The notes under the pieces are model-generated. The model worked only from the letters and a program-made list of their open reading frames with translations, did not search any database and was not told the origin of the DNA. Below, in pieces: positions 41,602-51,022 of a stretch of DNA of 64,000 nucleotides. Both the position numbers and the translations under genes were made by a program. Each line of letters begins with the position of its first letter. Positions within the stretch are counted from its first letter, which is position 1. The stretch comes from Bacteroidales bacterium UBA4360 (GTDB lineage: Bacteria > Bacteroidota > Bacteroidia > Bacteroidales > UBA932), in NCBI GenBank assembly GCA_002393945.1, contig DGSO01000001.1:568-64567 (forward strand), in the 5' to 3' direction.

Positions 41602-43539
41602 TTAATTCAATTCAAGTATCTCGACAGTCATGTCCGAAATAATCATCATGTTGCTGTTGTCAGAGGCGGTTTCGGAGGTGGGGCCAAAGGCAATGCGGTC
41701 TCCGCTCACCACTCCGTCAAGGGTTACTTCGAACTTCTCCAGGGAGGTGATGCCGCCGTTGAAGGTGATGGTCTCAACGTTGGTCTTAAGGTCAACAGGA
41801 TGCCCAGCTGACGCCTTGTTGGTCTGGTTATTGGAAGAAATCTCATAGAACGATGTTCCGTGCTGTACAGCAATTGCAGCCTTGCCTTCGGAGGACTTGC
41901 CGGCAGCGTGAACGGTAACTTTCAGCTTGGCCGTCATTCCGTCCGGAATACTGTTGAGCTGAGGGGTAAGGATATGTGTACCGTAGCTCTTTGTACTCAG
42001 GAAGAGGTATCCGGGGCCGATGTAGATACGGGCATACTGGCCCTGGGCCCACTTGGCAAGCCTGAATCCGGATTCCTTCTTGGCAACGGACTGCGCCGTG
42101 AGGCTTCTCTGGGCATACTGGCTTGTGGTGCCCACAAATACCTTGGCGTTACGGCTTGTGAAGCTCTCCTTGGTATCTGCATTGTATGCCACGCTGGAAG
42201 TGGCCACATCGTAACCGACGGCTTCCGTAATCTCATCCGCGCCCCAGCACATCTGGCCGAAGTCTTCCGCAAGAATGACGTCTCCGACGGCTGCAGGGGC
42301 TGACGATACCATGACTATGTTGAATTCGTCCGTAGTGGCAGGGATGAGCGGAGAATCGATACTATCGGCGTCATCTGTCTGGACTACCTTGAACCAGTAC
42401 TCTGTTCCGGGGGTAAGTCCGGAGAAGACGAACCTTGGCTGTTTTCCCTTCCAGCAGCCGTCGTTGGCTGGAATGCTGAAGGTTGCCTCGAGGTCTGTGC
42501 ATTCCTCGTCCTTATACAGATATATGGTATAAGGGGCGGCCACGTCCTGGTCCTCGGAGACGCCCTTTGTCCAGGTGAAGGTAAGGGTGGACGATGAAGA
42601 CCCGGCGAACTGTGCATTGATGGCGTAAACCTTGTCTATCTTGAGCTGGGCTATTTCCGTCTTCTCCGCAGAGCCGGCGAGACTCATGCTTACCTTCGAG
42701 GAAACGCCTGTAGTACTTCCGGTAGAGACCGTATACTCCCCTGCCGCATCCTGGAGGGTGAAGGATGTGGTATTGCTGAGCTCAAGGGTAACTGCCGATG
42801 AAGGAACGGCTGCCTGGGCATTGGCATCCTGGTACAGAACGGCTACCGGATAGGTCTGGGAGGCCTGTACTATGACAGGGGTGCCGAAGGGCGTGTAAAC
42901 TCCGCCTACGCTTATTCCCTTGAGGATGCTGCTGCGTACGGGAATCTTGCAGCCCTGGCCGTCTTCTGTAACAACCTTTATGAAAGACTGGGCGTCGTAC
43001 AGATAACCGAAGGCCCCGCTTGCAACTGCACCCAGGGTGAGGACGCCGTCTGGCGTGATCGTTCCTGCGGCGGCATCTTCTATGCTCCAGGTATAGGTGT
43101 GTGCGGAATCGTCAGATGAAGTCGCGGAAAGGGCGATGCTCATGCCCGGATAGCCGTACACGGAATTGACGGAACGGCCATCGGCGTCCTTGACGGATAC
43201 GCTGTATGTTATGGGCGGGGTAACGTTCACCATGCATGCGGCCTTCTTTGTGCCGTCGGCCGATGTGGCAACTACGTATGTGACACCCTGTGCCTTTCCT
43301 GTAATGGTTCCTGCATTCACGTCTGCATATTGAGGATCCAGGACGGTCCAGACAACACCCATATTAAGAGATTCGGGCACTACGGTCGCTGTAATGGTGA
43401 CTGATTCTCCTACGAGGATATCCACCTTATCCTTACTCAGCACAACGCTCGTCACCTCTTTGCTTCCGTTATTGGAAATGTCCGTGCAAGCATAAAGTGC
43501 CGGAATCAGAAGAAATAATATTGAAATGAATCTTTTCAT
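41602..43539 (-). CDS. Surface lipoprotein: Ig-like (BIG2) domains plus one FN3-LAEDF module
   Basis: This encodes 645 residues with a lipobox (IPALYAC). A bacterial Ig-like group 2 domain (about 28-110) has VVLSKDKVDILVGESVTITA and ending GKAQGVTYVVATSADGTKKA, and a second Ig-like stretch runs to about 300. Residues about 305-645 are one FN3-LAEDF module: SSSTLTFTWTKG, CWKGKQPRFVF, YWFKV, then VILAEDFGQMCWGAD and the jelly-roll-like remainder. There is no catalytic motif. Position four genes after SusC/SusD suggests a surface glycan-binding or scaffold protein. Confidence 0.8.
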   Translation of the reverse strand: MKRFISILFLLIPALYACTDISNNGSKEVTSVVLSKDKVDILVGESVTITATVVPESLNMGVVWTVLDPQYADVNAGTITGKAQGVTYVVATSADGTKKAACMVNVTPPITYSVSVKDADGRSVNSVYGYPGMSIALSATSSDDSAHTYTWSIEDAAAGTITPDGVLTLGAVASGAFGYLYDAQSFIKVVTEDGQGCKIPVRSSILKGISVGGVYTPFGTPVIVQASQTYPVAVLYQDANAQAAVPSSAVTLELSNTTSFTLQDAAGEYTVSTGSTTGVSSKVSMSLAGSAEKTEIAQLKIDKVYAINAQFAGSSSSTLTFTWTKGVSEDQDVAAPYTIYLYKDEECTDLEATFSIPANDGCWKGKQPRFVFSGLTPGTEYWFKVVQTDDADSIDSPLIPATTDEFNIVMVSSAPAAVGDVILAEDFGQMCWGADEITEAVGYDVATSSVAYNADTKESFTSRNAKVFVGTTSQYAQRSLTAQSVAKKESGFRLAKWAQGQYARIYIGPGYLFLSTKSYGTHILTPQLNSIPDGMTAKLKVTVHAAGKSSEGKAAIAVQHGTSFYEISSNNQTNKASAGHPVDLKTNVETITFNGGITSLEKFEVTLDGVVSGDRIAFGPTSETASDNSNMMIISDMTVEILELN

Positions 43540-43542
43540 ATC

Positions 43543-45762
43543 CTACTTGTTGTAGCGTACTGCAAAATAATCCATTGTATTGTAACCGCTGTCATTGGCG
43601 ATTGTACTGGAGTCGTATGAATCTTCCGACTTTGCAGCCGCCTTGTTGTTTCGGGGCATTAGGCGGATACTTACTCTCTCATGGCCAAGAATCTCCACAG
43701 GGAGCGGGAAGTCATATACGCGGGTGCCAAGTGTCTGCCAGTCGTTCTGGGAGGCCCAGATGGCAACGTCCGGAACGGTAAACTCACCAATGTCTACCCA
43801 TTGGGAATCCGCGGACGGCGAGCAGTCGTGAGTGGTGAGAGAGTACTGGGCTTTCCAGTAGCGCGGAGAACGGGCACTCTGTGAGTTGTCGTACATTGCA
43901 AACTGCATGGAAACCCTGTCAGAGGTGATTCCCTCCGTGCTGAATACAACCAGCCAGCAGTAGCCGCGGTCATTGGAGGAATCCCACCAGTACTTGTTGG
44001 ACCAGCTTAAATTGAGGTTATCCTTGAACCAGCCCTTGCCGTCTGTATTCTGAGCGGACTCGGTGCCGGTAGTCACCCAGGGCTCGTAGATTCCGCCTTC
44101 GTCAAGCTCGATTCCGGCGCCTTCCGCATACTTGCCCTTTTTCTTGCTTCCGCATTCGCCGATGTAGAAATAAGATGGCGAGTAATTGCTCACCTTCCCG
44201 TAGGTATGGCACAGTTCACCGTTGCCCTTTGTGGCAAGGATAGCGTTGGGAAGGGTGGTTTTCTGATTCTCTCCGGGGAACTCCGCATAGCGGAACTCTG
44301 TAATAATACCGGAGAAACTGTCTTCAAAATTGGGCTTGAGATCTATTTCCTCACGAAGGAGGTGACGGAGCTGATAACGGCCTATGTTGCCGTCCTTCTC
44401 GAAGCTCTTGTAGCTCTCGTGGACCACAATTCCAGTGATGTCTCCGCTGCCGTAAGGAAGGGTTTCGCCGTTACGGCGGTAGGAGCAGGTCATGTTGGTG
44501 AACATGTACATGCTGCCGCCCTTTATGTCGCGTATCAGGATTGGGTATTTTGCCAGGCGGTTGTAGCCGCACAGGGAGGTGTAGCCCTCATTCACGGGAG
44601 TGAAGGGGCCCTTGCGCATGGCTATTTCACAGTTCTTTATCTTCACCAGGGTGTTGATGTCATCGTCTGTAAGCTCGGTTATGCTCTTTTCCTTCCAGGG
44701 CATTGTGAGGGTGCCGTCAGAGCTGGTAAGGATGTTCTTTGACATCACGCCCTCGATTGTGTACTGCACGGGTTCATCCGCCGACTTCTTTATGACAGCT
44801 CCGCCTATTCCGAGGAGAATGCGGCTGTAGCGGGTGAATTCGTTCTCTCCGGAATCCGTTGCGATGAGCCTGAAGCCGTATTTGCCGTCAAGGCTCTCGA
44901 GGTACGATGTGCGCTCAGTGAGGGTATAGTCTATGACGCCGGTACCCTGCTTGTAGTCGTCTACCAGGGCGTCACCGGCGTTACCGCCTTCCGTAGTGCT
45001 CACTATATAGCCTTCGATAAAGGCGTCTTCAGGGAGGGTATAGCCGCTCACGGTGGCAAAGCTTCTAAGCTGCTCCGCGGTGAATACAGAACCTATCTTG
45101 TTGTCCGAAGGAGCCTGGAATACAGTGATGCTTGCGGTTTGCGTAGCATTCCATCCATCGACGTAACTAAGGACTATGATAGCACGGCGCTTGTAGTTCT
45201 TGTCCGGGTTGTCCGTGGCCTTGAAGGAGAATGAACTGGTTGTGAGCTGGCAGTCCCGGATCCATTCCTCCTGCCCGCTGAAACGAACCTCGGTGTGGAT
45301 TCTGCTCAAGGGAACGTTGATCTCCGCAGAAACGGTACTGATCCCGTCGCCTCCGTTGTAAACAAGCATGGAAGAGGATGCAATATAGAACTTCTCCTCA
45401 ACGGCGCCTTTTTGGAAGACGGAAATGGTGTCTTTACGGGTTTCCGTGCTCAGGAGAATGTCTGCACGGCGCTTGAAACCGTCGTTGGACTTAACATGGA
45501 CTGGCAGCTGGCCATCCTTTTCAAAAGTTGTGGCACGCAGCTCTATCCATGAATTGTTTTCAGGGTCAATCAGGGAAAACTCTCCCGGCTTGTTGGCCAG
45601 GAACTGGATATCAATGTCTCCGCCATCCTGTTCCACATAGAATTCGGCTTCCGGCAGGCCAAGCTCGTCCGGGGCAAAGACTCCGTAGTAGTTCTTCTCG
45701 CAGGAAGGAAGCAGCAGAATAACCAGGAATGCTGTTACGGAAAGAAAACTTGTCTGTTTCAT
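43543..45762 (-). CDS. BACON / DUF5689-like surface lipoprotein
   Basis: This encodes 739 residues with a lipobox (ILLLPSC). Two BACON-like domains cover about 35-220 (DIDIQFLANKPGEFSL, DTISVFQKG; ASITVFQAP). Residues about 235-490 resemble DUF5689 (AFIEGYIVSTTEGGNAGD, LTERTSYLESLDG, IEGVMSKNI), and the remaining ~240 residues form a probable beta-sandwich (YWWDSSNDRGYCW, FTVPDVAIWA). Such proteins often follow SusD in Bacteroidales loci and are thought to bind glycan at the surface. That role is inferred. Gaps of 3 bp on each side show tight operon packing. Confidence 0.75.
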   Translation of the reverse strand: MKQTSFLSVTAFLVILLLPSCEKNYYGVFAPDELGLPEAEFYVEQDGGDIDIQFLANKPGEFSLIDPENNSWIELRATTFEKDGQLPVHVKSNDGFKRRADILLSTETRKDTISVFQKGAVEEKFYIASSSMLVYNGGDGISTVSAEINVPLSRIHTEVRFSGQEEWIRDCQLTTSSFSFKATDNPDKNYKRRAIIVLSYVDGWNATQTASITVFQAPSDNKIGSVFTAEQLRSFATVSGYTLPEDAFIEGYIVSTTEGGNAGDALVDDYKQGTGVIDYTLTERTSYLESLDGKYGFRLIATDSGENEFTRYSRILLGIGGAVIKKSADEPVQYTIEGVMSKNILTSSDGTLTMPWKEKSITELTDDDINTLVKIKNCEIAMRKGPFTPVNEGYTSLCGYNRLAKYPILIRDIKGGSMYMFTNMTCSYRRNGETLPYGSGDITGIVVHESYKSFEKDGNIGRYQLRHLLREEIDLKPNFEDSFSGIITEFRYAEFPGENQKTTLPNAILATKGNGELCHTYGKVSNYSPSYFYIGECGSKKKGKYAEGAGIELDEGGIYEPWVTTGTESAQNTDGKGWFKDNLNLSWSNKYWWDSSNDRGYCWLVVFSTEGITSDRVSMQFAMYDNSQSARSPRYWKAQYSLTTHDCSPSADSQWVDIGEFTVPDVAIWASQNDWQTLGTRVYDFPLPVEILGHERVSIRLMPRNNKAAAKSEDSYDSSTIANDSGYNTMDYFAVRYNK

Positions 45763-45765
45763 ACG

Positions 45766-46440
45766 CTATTTGGTCTGTTCTACCTTGATGGTATTGGAAT
45801 AAACGGTATCTCCATCGGTGGAGTCGTAGGAGCCGGCATCCGTGTGGGATATCTTCAAGTTTGCCGTGCGGTCAGCACCGCTGGTGTTAGGAGCTATATC
45901 TATGGTTACCTTGTCTTTTTCCACGCTCTTGAGGGTAATCCACGGAGTTGAAGGCTCCTCGCCTTCAGGATAGGACAAAGTGAGGAACATGTCGTCCAAA
46001 TCGTACACGAGGTTTGTGTTGAACGTAATGGTTTCAGTACTTCCGGCGGCAGAAACCTTGATGCCGTCAGAATCCAAATCCAGAACGCAGTCAGAATCAT
46101 TAAAGCGCGGACTCTGGTACATATTCAGGGTCATGGTCTTATCTCCGGCTTTGAACACCAGTATCACGCGACGCGCGCGGCCATAGTTAATATCGAAATC
46201 AAACACCAGATAGCCGGACTTGTAACCGCCAAAACGGTCTATTGATGCCCAGGATACCTGACGGTCCATTTCCACTGTCCAGGACGTGTTGGAGAAAACC
46301 GCCACCTGTGTGGAGCCTCCGTCTTTGGAAAGGATGTTGTACTCTGAGAGCAGTCCCAGGGTCTGGTCATACTCCGCTTTCTGCTCCATGCAGGACAGGG
46401 CGGAAAAGAGTACCAATATATATAATGTAAACTTCTTCAT
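45766..46440 (-). CDS. BACON-domain lipoprotein
   Basis: This encodes 224 residues with a lipobox (FSALSC). Two BACON-like beta-sandwiches are seen: about 32-118 (TQVAVFSNTSWTVEMD, ending MTLNMYQSP) and about 125-224 (ITFNTNLVYDLDDMF, ending NTIKVEQTK). BACON domains occur in Bacteroidota surface proteins and are linked to carbohydrate or mucin binding. There is no enzyme part. It starts 3 bp after the susD stop codon. Confidence 0.8.
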   Translation of the reverse strand: MKKFTLYILVLFSALSCMEQKAEYDQTLGLLSEYNILSKDGGSTQVAVFSNTSWTVEMDRQVSWASIDRFGGYKSGYLVFDFDINYGRARRVILVFKAGDKTMTLNMYQSPRFNDSDCVLDLDSDGIKVSAAGSTETITFNTNLVYDLDDMFLTLSYPEGEEPSTPWITLKSVEKDKVTIDIAPNTSGADRTANLKISHTDAGSYDSTDGDTVYSNTIKVEQTK

Positions 46441-46443
46441 ATC

Positions 46444-47949
46444 CTAGTCTCCTGTAAGATTGTACTTTTCATACTCCGGATTGGAAAGTATGCGGCCCGA
46501 ACGCTGACACTGGACATCCGGAATGGGATAGTATTCGTGGCAGGGACGGATGTTCTCCAGAGCCTTACTGTAAGTGTTGTAGGCAACAACCTGATCATAC
46601 CAGATTCCCCATCGTACCAGATCATACTTGCGTCCAAACTCGCCAAACAGCTCGCGGGCGCGCTCGTCCCTGATAGTGCCGCGGAGCTTGACCGCGGTTT
46701 CAAAGGAATAATCTGAAATCTGGGCGCGTCTACGGACATAATTCAGATATTCAAGTGACTTGGCATAGTCACCTTTTTCGCACCAGGCTTCTGCAAGGAG
46801 AAGAACGGCGTCGGCATAGCGGAAAATCTTGTAGTTGTTACTGTCATAGTTTCTGTAAACTCCAAAGCACCAGAACTTCTGCCCCATCCATTGGCTTCCG
46901 CCACCGAAATTCACCCCGTTCCAGCCTCTGGAAATATTGATATCGCGGCGGATGTCGCCGGTGCCGGTGGGGGCAATCTCGTTTTTCATATGGGCTGTGG
47001 GCCTTAAGGGCGTATAGCATGTTGCATTTTCGCCGATCTCGGGGATAGTCACACCGTCGTAAATGGCTGTGCCTGCAGTCTTGGGGTAAGGGAGCACCAG
47101 GGACGAGATACTAAGGCCGGAATAGGTGATGTACTCTATGCCACCTTCCACATACTCGTGGTTCTCTTCAAAAATGGATTCCGGCGTGTTCTTGTTCCGG
47201 AAGCAAACATCCATGTAGGGATACTGGTCCAGATTTCCGTAAATTTCCTCCAGGTGCTCTCCTGCATAGATGACATTGTCCCAGTCTTTGTTCCAGGCGG
47301 CCATCTTGGCAATCATCATCCATCCCATAGCCGCGCCGCAGGTATTATATTCCTGATCACAAGTACGGATCTGTGGCAGCATGGGAACATAAAGCAGAAG
47401 CTCCTCTATAAGGGTTTTACGGGTTTCTACCGCACTCATGCGCCCCAGTTGGCCAATACGGAGCATGTCTTCATCGGTTTCAACATAGTCCTCGTAAAAC
47501 GGGACGTCTCCGAAGAAACTGGTGAGCACATAGTAATAATAACTGAGCATGATGCGGGTCTCAACTTCATACGGCATCTTTTTACTGTCGGCCAGAGTGG
47601 AGCGCTCGATGCCGGCAATGGTGCTCAGGCAAAAACGTATACCGGTCCAACACCATCTCCACACCAGAGTGGCGGCACCCGGACTGGCCGGGTTAATGTC
47701 GAAGCGCGCGTCCTGCTGGGCCGACCCGTCTGTTGACGCCAGATCTGTGGCGCCTTCAACAGCGATAAAGTATTTAAGGTTGTGTATATAGTGCAGCGGA
47801 TCATAGATGCCATTCACCGCAGCGCGAATCTGCGTCTCTGTATTAAAGAAATCGTACGGATTTACAATTGCCGAGGTGTCTTCCTTAAGGGAGCAAGAAG
47901 CCAGCGATAGCGCAAGTGCAAGTATCGAGATTATTCTGATATTTTTCAT
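46444..47949 (-). CDS. susD-like: SusD/RagB-family nutrient-binding outer-membrane lipoprotein
   Basis: This encodes 501 residues with a lipobox (LSLASC). The helical TPR-like scaffold and SusD landmarks are present: NPYDFFNTETQIRAAVNGIY at the front, RIMLSYYYYVLTSFFGDVPF, FRYADAVLLLAEAWCEKGD, and the C-terminal RDERARELFGEFGRKYDLVR with YYPIPDVQCQRS. SusD proteins sit on the cell surface as the lid of the SusC channel and deliver oligosaccharide. The ligand cannot be read from the sequence. It follows susC by 7 bp. Confidence 0.96.
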   Translation of the reverse strand: MKNIRIISILALALSLASCSLKEDTSAIVNPYDFFNTETQIRAAVNGIYDPLHYIHNLKYFIAVEGATDLASTDGSAQQDARFDINPASPGAATLVWRWCWTGIRFCLSTIAGIERSTLADSKKMPYEVETRIMLSYYYYVLTSFFGDVPFYEDYVETDEDMLRIGQLGRMSAVETRKTLIEELLLYVPMLPQIRTCDQEYNTCGAAMGWMMIAKMAAWNKDWDNVIYAGEHLEEIYGNLDQYPYMDVCFRNKNTPESIFEENHEYVEGGIEYITYSGLSISSLVLPYPKTAGTAIYDGVTIPEIGENATCYTPLRPTAHMKNEIAPTGTGDIRRDINISRGWNGVNFGGGSQWMGQKFWCFGVYRNYDSNNYKIFRYADAVLLLAEAWCEKGDYAKSLEYLNYVRRRAQISDYSFETAVKLRGTIRDERARELFGEFGRKYDLVRWGIWYDQVVAYNTYSKALENIRPCHEYYPIPDVQCQRSGRILSNPEYEKYNLTGD

Positions 47950-47956
47950 ACGCGCA

Positions 47957-50900
47957 TTAATATTTCATTTGAATAGAAATCACAAAACGGCGCGGCTTGG
48001 GATACCACGAATTGTCATACCCATTTGTGCCACCCGAGGAGACATCAGGGTCAAAACCATTATAATTAGTCCACTGATACAGGTTTTCACCGGACAGACT
48101 AACCTCCAGTTCGCGGGCAAAACGGCTCTTGAAATTGAACCTGTAACTGAGGCTCAAGGTTTTAAGACGAATGTACGAAGAGTCATGAATCAGGAACGAG
48201 CTGGGCAGGGCGCTGCTATCGAAGATACCTGCACGTGGAAGGTTGGAATCCGGATTTGCAATGGGGTGCCAGGCATTGACCATGTAGGCGTACTGGTTTG
48301 TCCTGCGTGAGCCAGCCATGTAGAATTCCGAGTAATTCAACACCTTTCCACCGAAAGAATAGGTGAAATACACTCCAAGAGAGAGCCGCTTGAAGCGGAA
48401 TGAGTTCTGCAAACCTCCGAAGACGATGGGGTCGGGAGAACCAAGGTAAACAATGTCCCTGGAGTCGAGGGTGCCGTCGTGGTTCTGGTCTATATAGATA
48501 GGATAGCCCAGTTTGGTAGAGGCCTGGTCGTTGGCATAGGAATGGGTAATCTTATTACGGTCTATCTCCTCCTGGTTATGCCATACTCCGGCATACTGGA
48601 AGCCCCAGAAAGAATTAATAGGATAGCCTGTCCTGTAGCCAACAGTTGTGTAGGCGACCTGCGTAGGAGCCTGCCTGATGGAGACTTCCGACTCAGGGCC
48701 CAGGTCGTTCACTATGGAAGAGTTGTGCGAAACGGTGAACGAACTGGTCCAGGAAAAATTGCGCTTGATGATGTTACGTGTATTAAGTGTAAACTCTACA
48801 CCCTGGCTGCTTGTGCTGCCCACATTTTCATATTTATCGTCATAACCGGTGTGCTGCGGGGTCTTAACAGTGAGCAGGAGGTCTGTGGTGAGCGACTTAT
48901 ATGCTTCCAGGGTAAAGCTGATCCTGTTGTTCAGAATTGCCATGTCCAGGGAAATATTACCGGCCGTAGTGGTTTCCCAGGTCAGGTTGGGGGATGCAAT
49001 ACGGGACTGCCAATATTGCTGGGAATAGTGTCCGCCAAAGGGATATCCGCCCGAACCGGATCCAAGTCTTGCCAGGGAACGGTATGCCTTGTTGACATCG
49101 TTTCCGCTCTGGCCCAGGCTTACCTTAAGGGATAAATCATCCAGCCATTCGGCTTTATCAAACCATGGTTCTTTGTATACGGACCACTTGAAGGCACCGG
49201 AAGGGAAAAAACCCCATTTGTGATTGGCGGCAAAATTGGAGGCACCGTCCACCCGGCCGGTAAGGGTAAGGTAATAACGACTCTTGTAATTGTAATTTAT
49301 ACGTGTAAAGAAAGCAACCTTATCCTTTATCTCAGACTCAGTACCGGCGCCGTAACTCTCCTTGTTGGTTACTGCAGCCATGTTGTTCCACTTAACGGCA
49401 TCCACAATGTATCCGTCTCCACTAAGAGAGAATCTATGCGTCGTCTGGTGCTTGAAGGTTTGTCCCGCCGTTACATCTATATGATGGCGTCCAAACTCCT
49501 TGGAGTATTCCAGCGTCTGCTCATAATAGAGGCTTTGTTCACCATAATTCTCCCGGGAAGCTGAACCGCCCATAGCCTCGGTCCTGGAAGGGAGTGTGGA
49601 CGGATAATACTGGTAACGCTGGCGGTCGAAGAAGTAATAACTGAATTTTGTCTTATACTTCAGAGGAGCGGAGATCCTTACCGATGCATTGACGGAAATA
49701 TTGAGCATGCTTCGGTCCGTGTGATCCGTATTTTCGTTCAGGCGAACAACTGCGTTGGCTATATTTGTTGCCGAATTATCCAGCGGATTGTACGAATCAT
49801 CCGGGGTGATGAGCGGGGAAAGATACTGCGCCGCATAGTAGATTCCTCCGCCGCCGATTTGCGTAAGGAAATTGTCCTGAAGGCGATACTGGTAACGGAG
49901 ATATGCACCCAAGGTGAGCCAATTAAAGACTTTGTTGGAAACGTTAAGCGTACCGGTGAAGTTCTGTTTGCCGCTTTTCTTGATGATACCCTGTTCGTCG
50001 CTGTAGGCCAGAGAAGCATAAAATTTCTGCTTGCCGTTGAAACCGTTCATGGACAAGTTGTAATTCTGATACGGCGCCACACGGACCACATCCTGAATCC
50101 AGTTGGTTCCTTCACCATAGGTAAAAGGTGTTTTCACGGACAGACCGCTGAGCGGAGTGTTCATATTCATGGAAGAGGAAGTGCCGATGTGCTGGAAATA
50201 CTCGTTTCGGTAAATGCCGTACTGCTCCGCATTCATCAGGTCCAGGTTATGGGGCAGGAAAGACACACCGCCGCTCCCGTTAAACGTGAGGGAGAAGTTC
50301 TGGGCCGAATCCGAGCTGTCAGAACTACCCTTTGTAGTGATGATAATGACGCCATTGGCGCCGCGGGCACCGTAAATAGCCGTAGCCGATGCATCCTTAA
50401 GCACTGAAATAGCTTCAATATCGGCCGGGTTGATGTCGTTCAGTGAAGAAACGGCATCCGTCACACCGTCAACCACGATGAGAGGGTCGTTTGAGGCGGC
50501 GGACAAAGAGCGGGAACCACGGATACGGATAACTGAATCGGAGCCGGGCTCACCGTCTGTACTGGTGATTTCCAGACCGGCCACACGCCCCTGCAAGGCC
50601 TGATCTATGGAGAGAACAGGTTCGTTTCTGATTTCACCCATCTTCACGTTGGTGACGGAACCGGTAAGGTCTGCCTTCTTGACGGCACCGTAGCCAATGG
50701 CAACGGCTTCCTCCAGAACGGATGAAGCATCAGGGAACATGACCACATTCACAGTCCTGGCTGCTTTTTGAGTCACATTGGCAAAGCCAAGGAAGTAAAA
50801 CTCAAGGGTGTCATTTCTGTTGCAGCTGATAGTGTATTTACCGGACTGGTCCGTAGTTGCTGACGCCACCGTGCCGCCCTTTGCGTTTTTGGCAACGACA

Positions 50901-51022
50901 ATTACACCGGCCATGGCTTCTCCGGAGTCGTCACGTACTTCACCCTTCACATTGATGTCCTGGGCAAACGCATTGGCTGCGGCCAGGATCAAAGCAATTA
51001 TAACTAAAAACCTTTTCATCAT
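47957..51022 (-). CDS. susC-like: SusC/RagA-family TonB-linked outer-membrane transporter
   Basis: This encodes 1,021 residues from the ATG at 51022, which overlaps the TGA of the upstream gene (ATGA); the next codon is also ATG. A signal peptide (AANAFAQ) is followed by a carboxypeptidase-like domain (about 25-100), the SusC signature plug (VLEEAVAIGYGAVKKADLTG, VIRIRGSRSLSAASNDPLIV, DASATAIYGARGANGVIII) and a 22-strand-type barrel ending RRFVISIQMKY. It imports oligomers bound by the SusD lid using TonB energy. It is the only SusC in the window, so the whole 45-kb cluster appears to depend on this pair. Confidence 0.96.
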   Translation of the reverse strand: MMKRFLVIIALILAAANAFAQDINVKGEVRDDSGEAMAGVIVVAKNAKGGTVASATTDQSGKYTISCNRNDTLEFYFLGFANVTQKAARTVNVVMFPDASSVLEEAVAIGYGAVKKADLTGSVTNVKMGEIRNEPVLSIDQALQGRVAGLEITSTDGEPGSDSVIRIRGSRSLSAASNDPLIVVDGVTDAVSSLNDINPADIEAISVLKDASATAIYGARGANGVIIITTKGSSDSSDSAQNFSLTFNGSGGVSFLPHNLDLMNAEQYGIYRNEYFQHIGTSSSMNMNTPLSGLSVKTPFTYGEGTNWIQDVVRVAPYQNYNLSMNGFNGKQKFYASLAYSDEQGIIKKSGKQNFTGTLNVSNKVFNWLTLGAYLRYQYRLQDNFLTQIGGGGIYYAAQYLSPLITPDDSYNPLDNSATNIANAVVRLNENTDHTDRSMLNISVNASVRISAPLKYKTKFSYYFFDRQRYQYYPSTLPSRTEAMGGSASRENYGEQSLYYEQTLEYSKEFGRHHIDVTAGQTFKHQTTHRFSLSGDGYIVDAVKWNNMAAVTNKESYGAGTESEIKDKVAFFTRINYNYKSRYYLTLTGRVDGASNFAANHKWGFFPSGAFKWSVYKEPWFDKAEWLDDLSLKVSLGQSGNDVNKAYRSLARLGSGSGGYPFGGHYSQQYWQSRIASPNLTWETTTAGNISLDMAILNNRISFTLEAYKSLTTDLLLTVKTPQHTGYDDKYENVGSTSSQGVEFTLNTRNIIKRNFSWTSSFTVSHNSSIVNDLGPESEVSIRQAPTQVAYTTVGYRTGYPINSFWGFQYAGVWHNQEEIDRNKITHSYANDQASTKLGYPIYIDQNHDGTLDSRDIVYLGSPDPIVFGGLQNSFRFKRLSLGVYFTYSFGGKVLNYSEFYMAGSRRTNQYAYMVNAWHPIANPDSNLPRAGIFDSSALPSSFLIHDSSYIRLKTLSLSYRFNFKSRFARELEVSLSGENLYQWTNYNGFDPDVSSGGTNGYDNSWYPKPRRFVISIQMKY

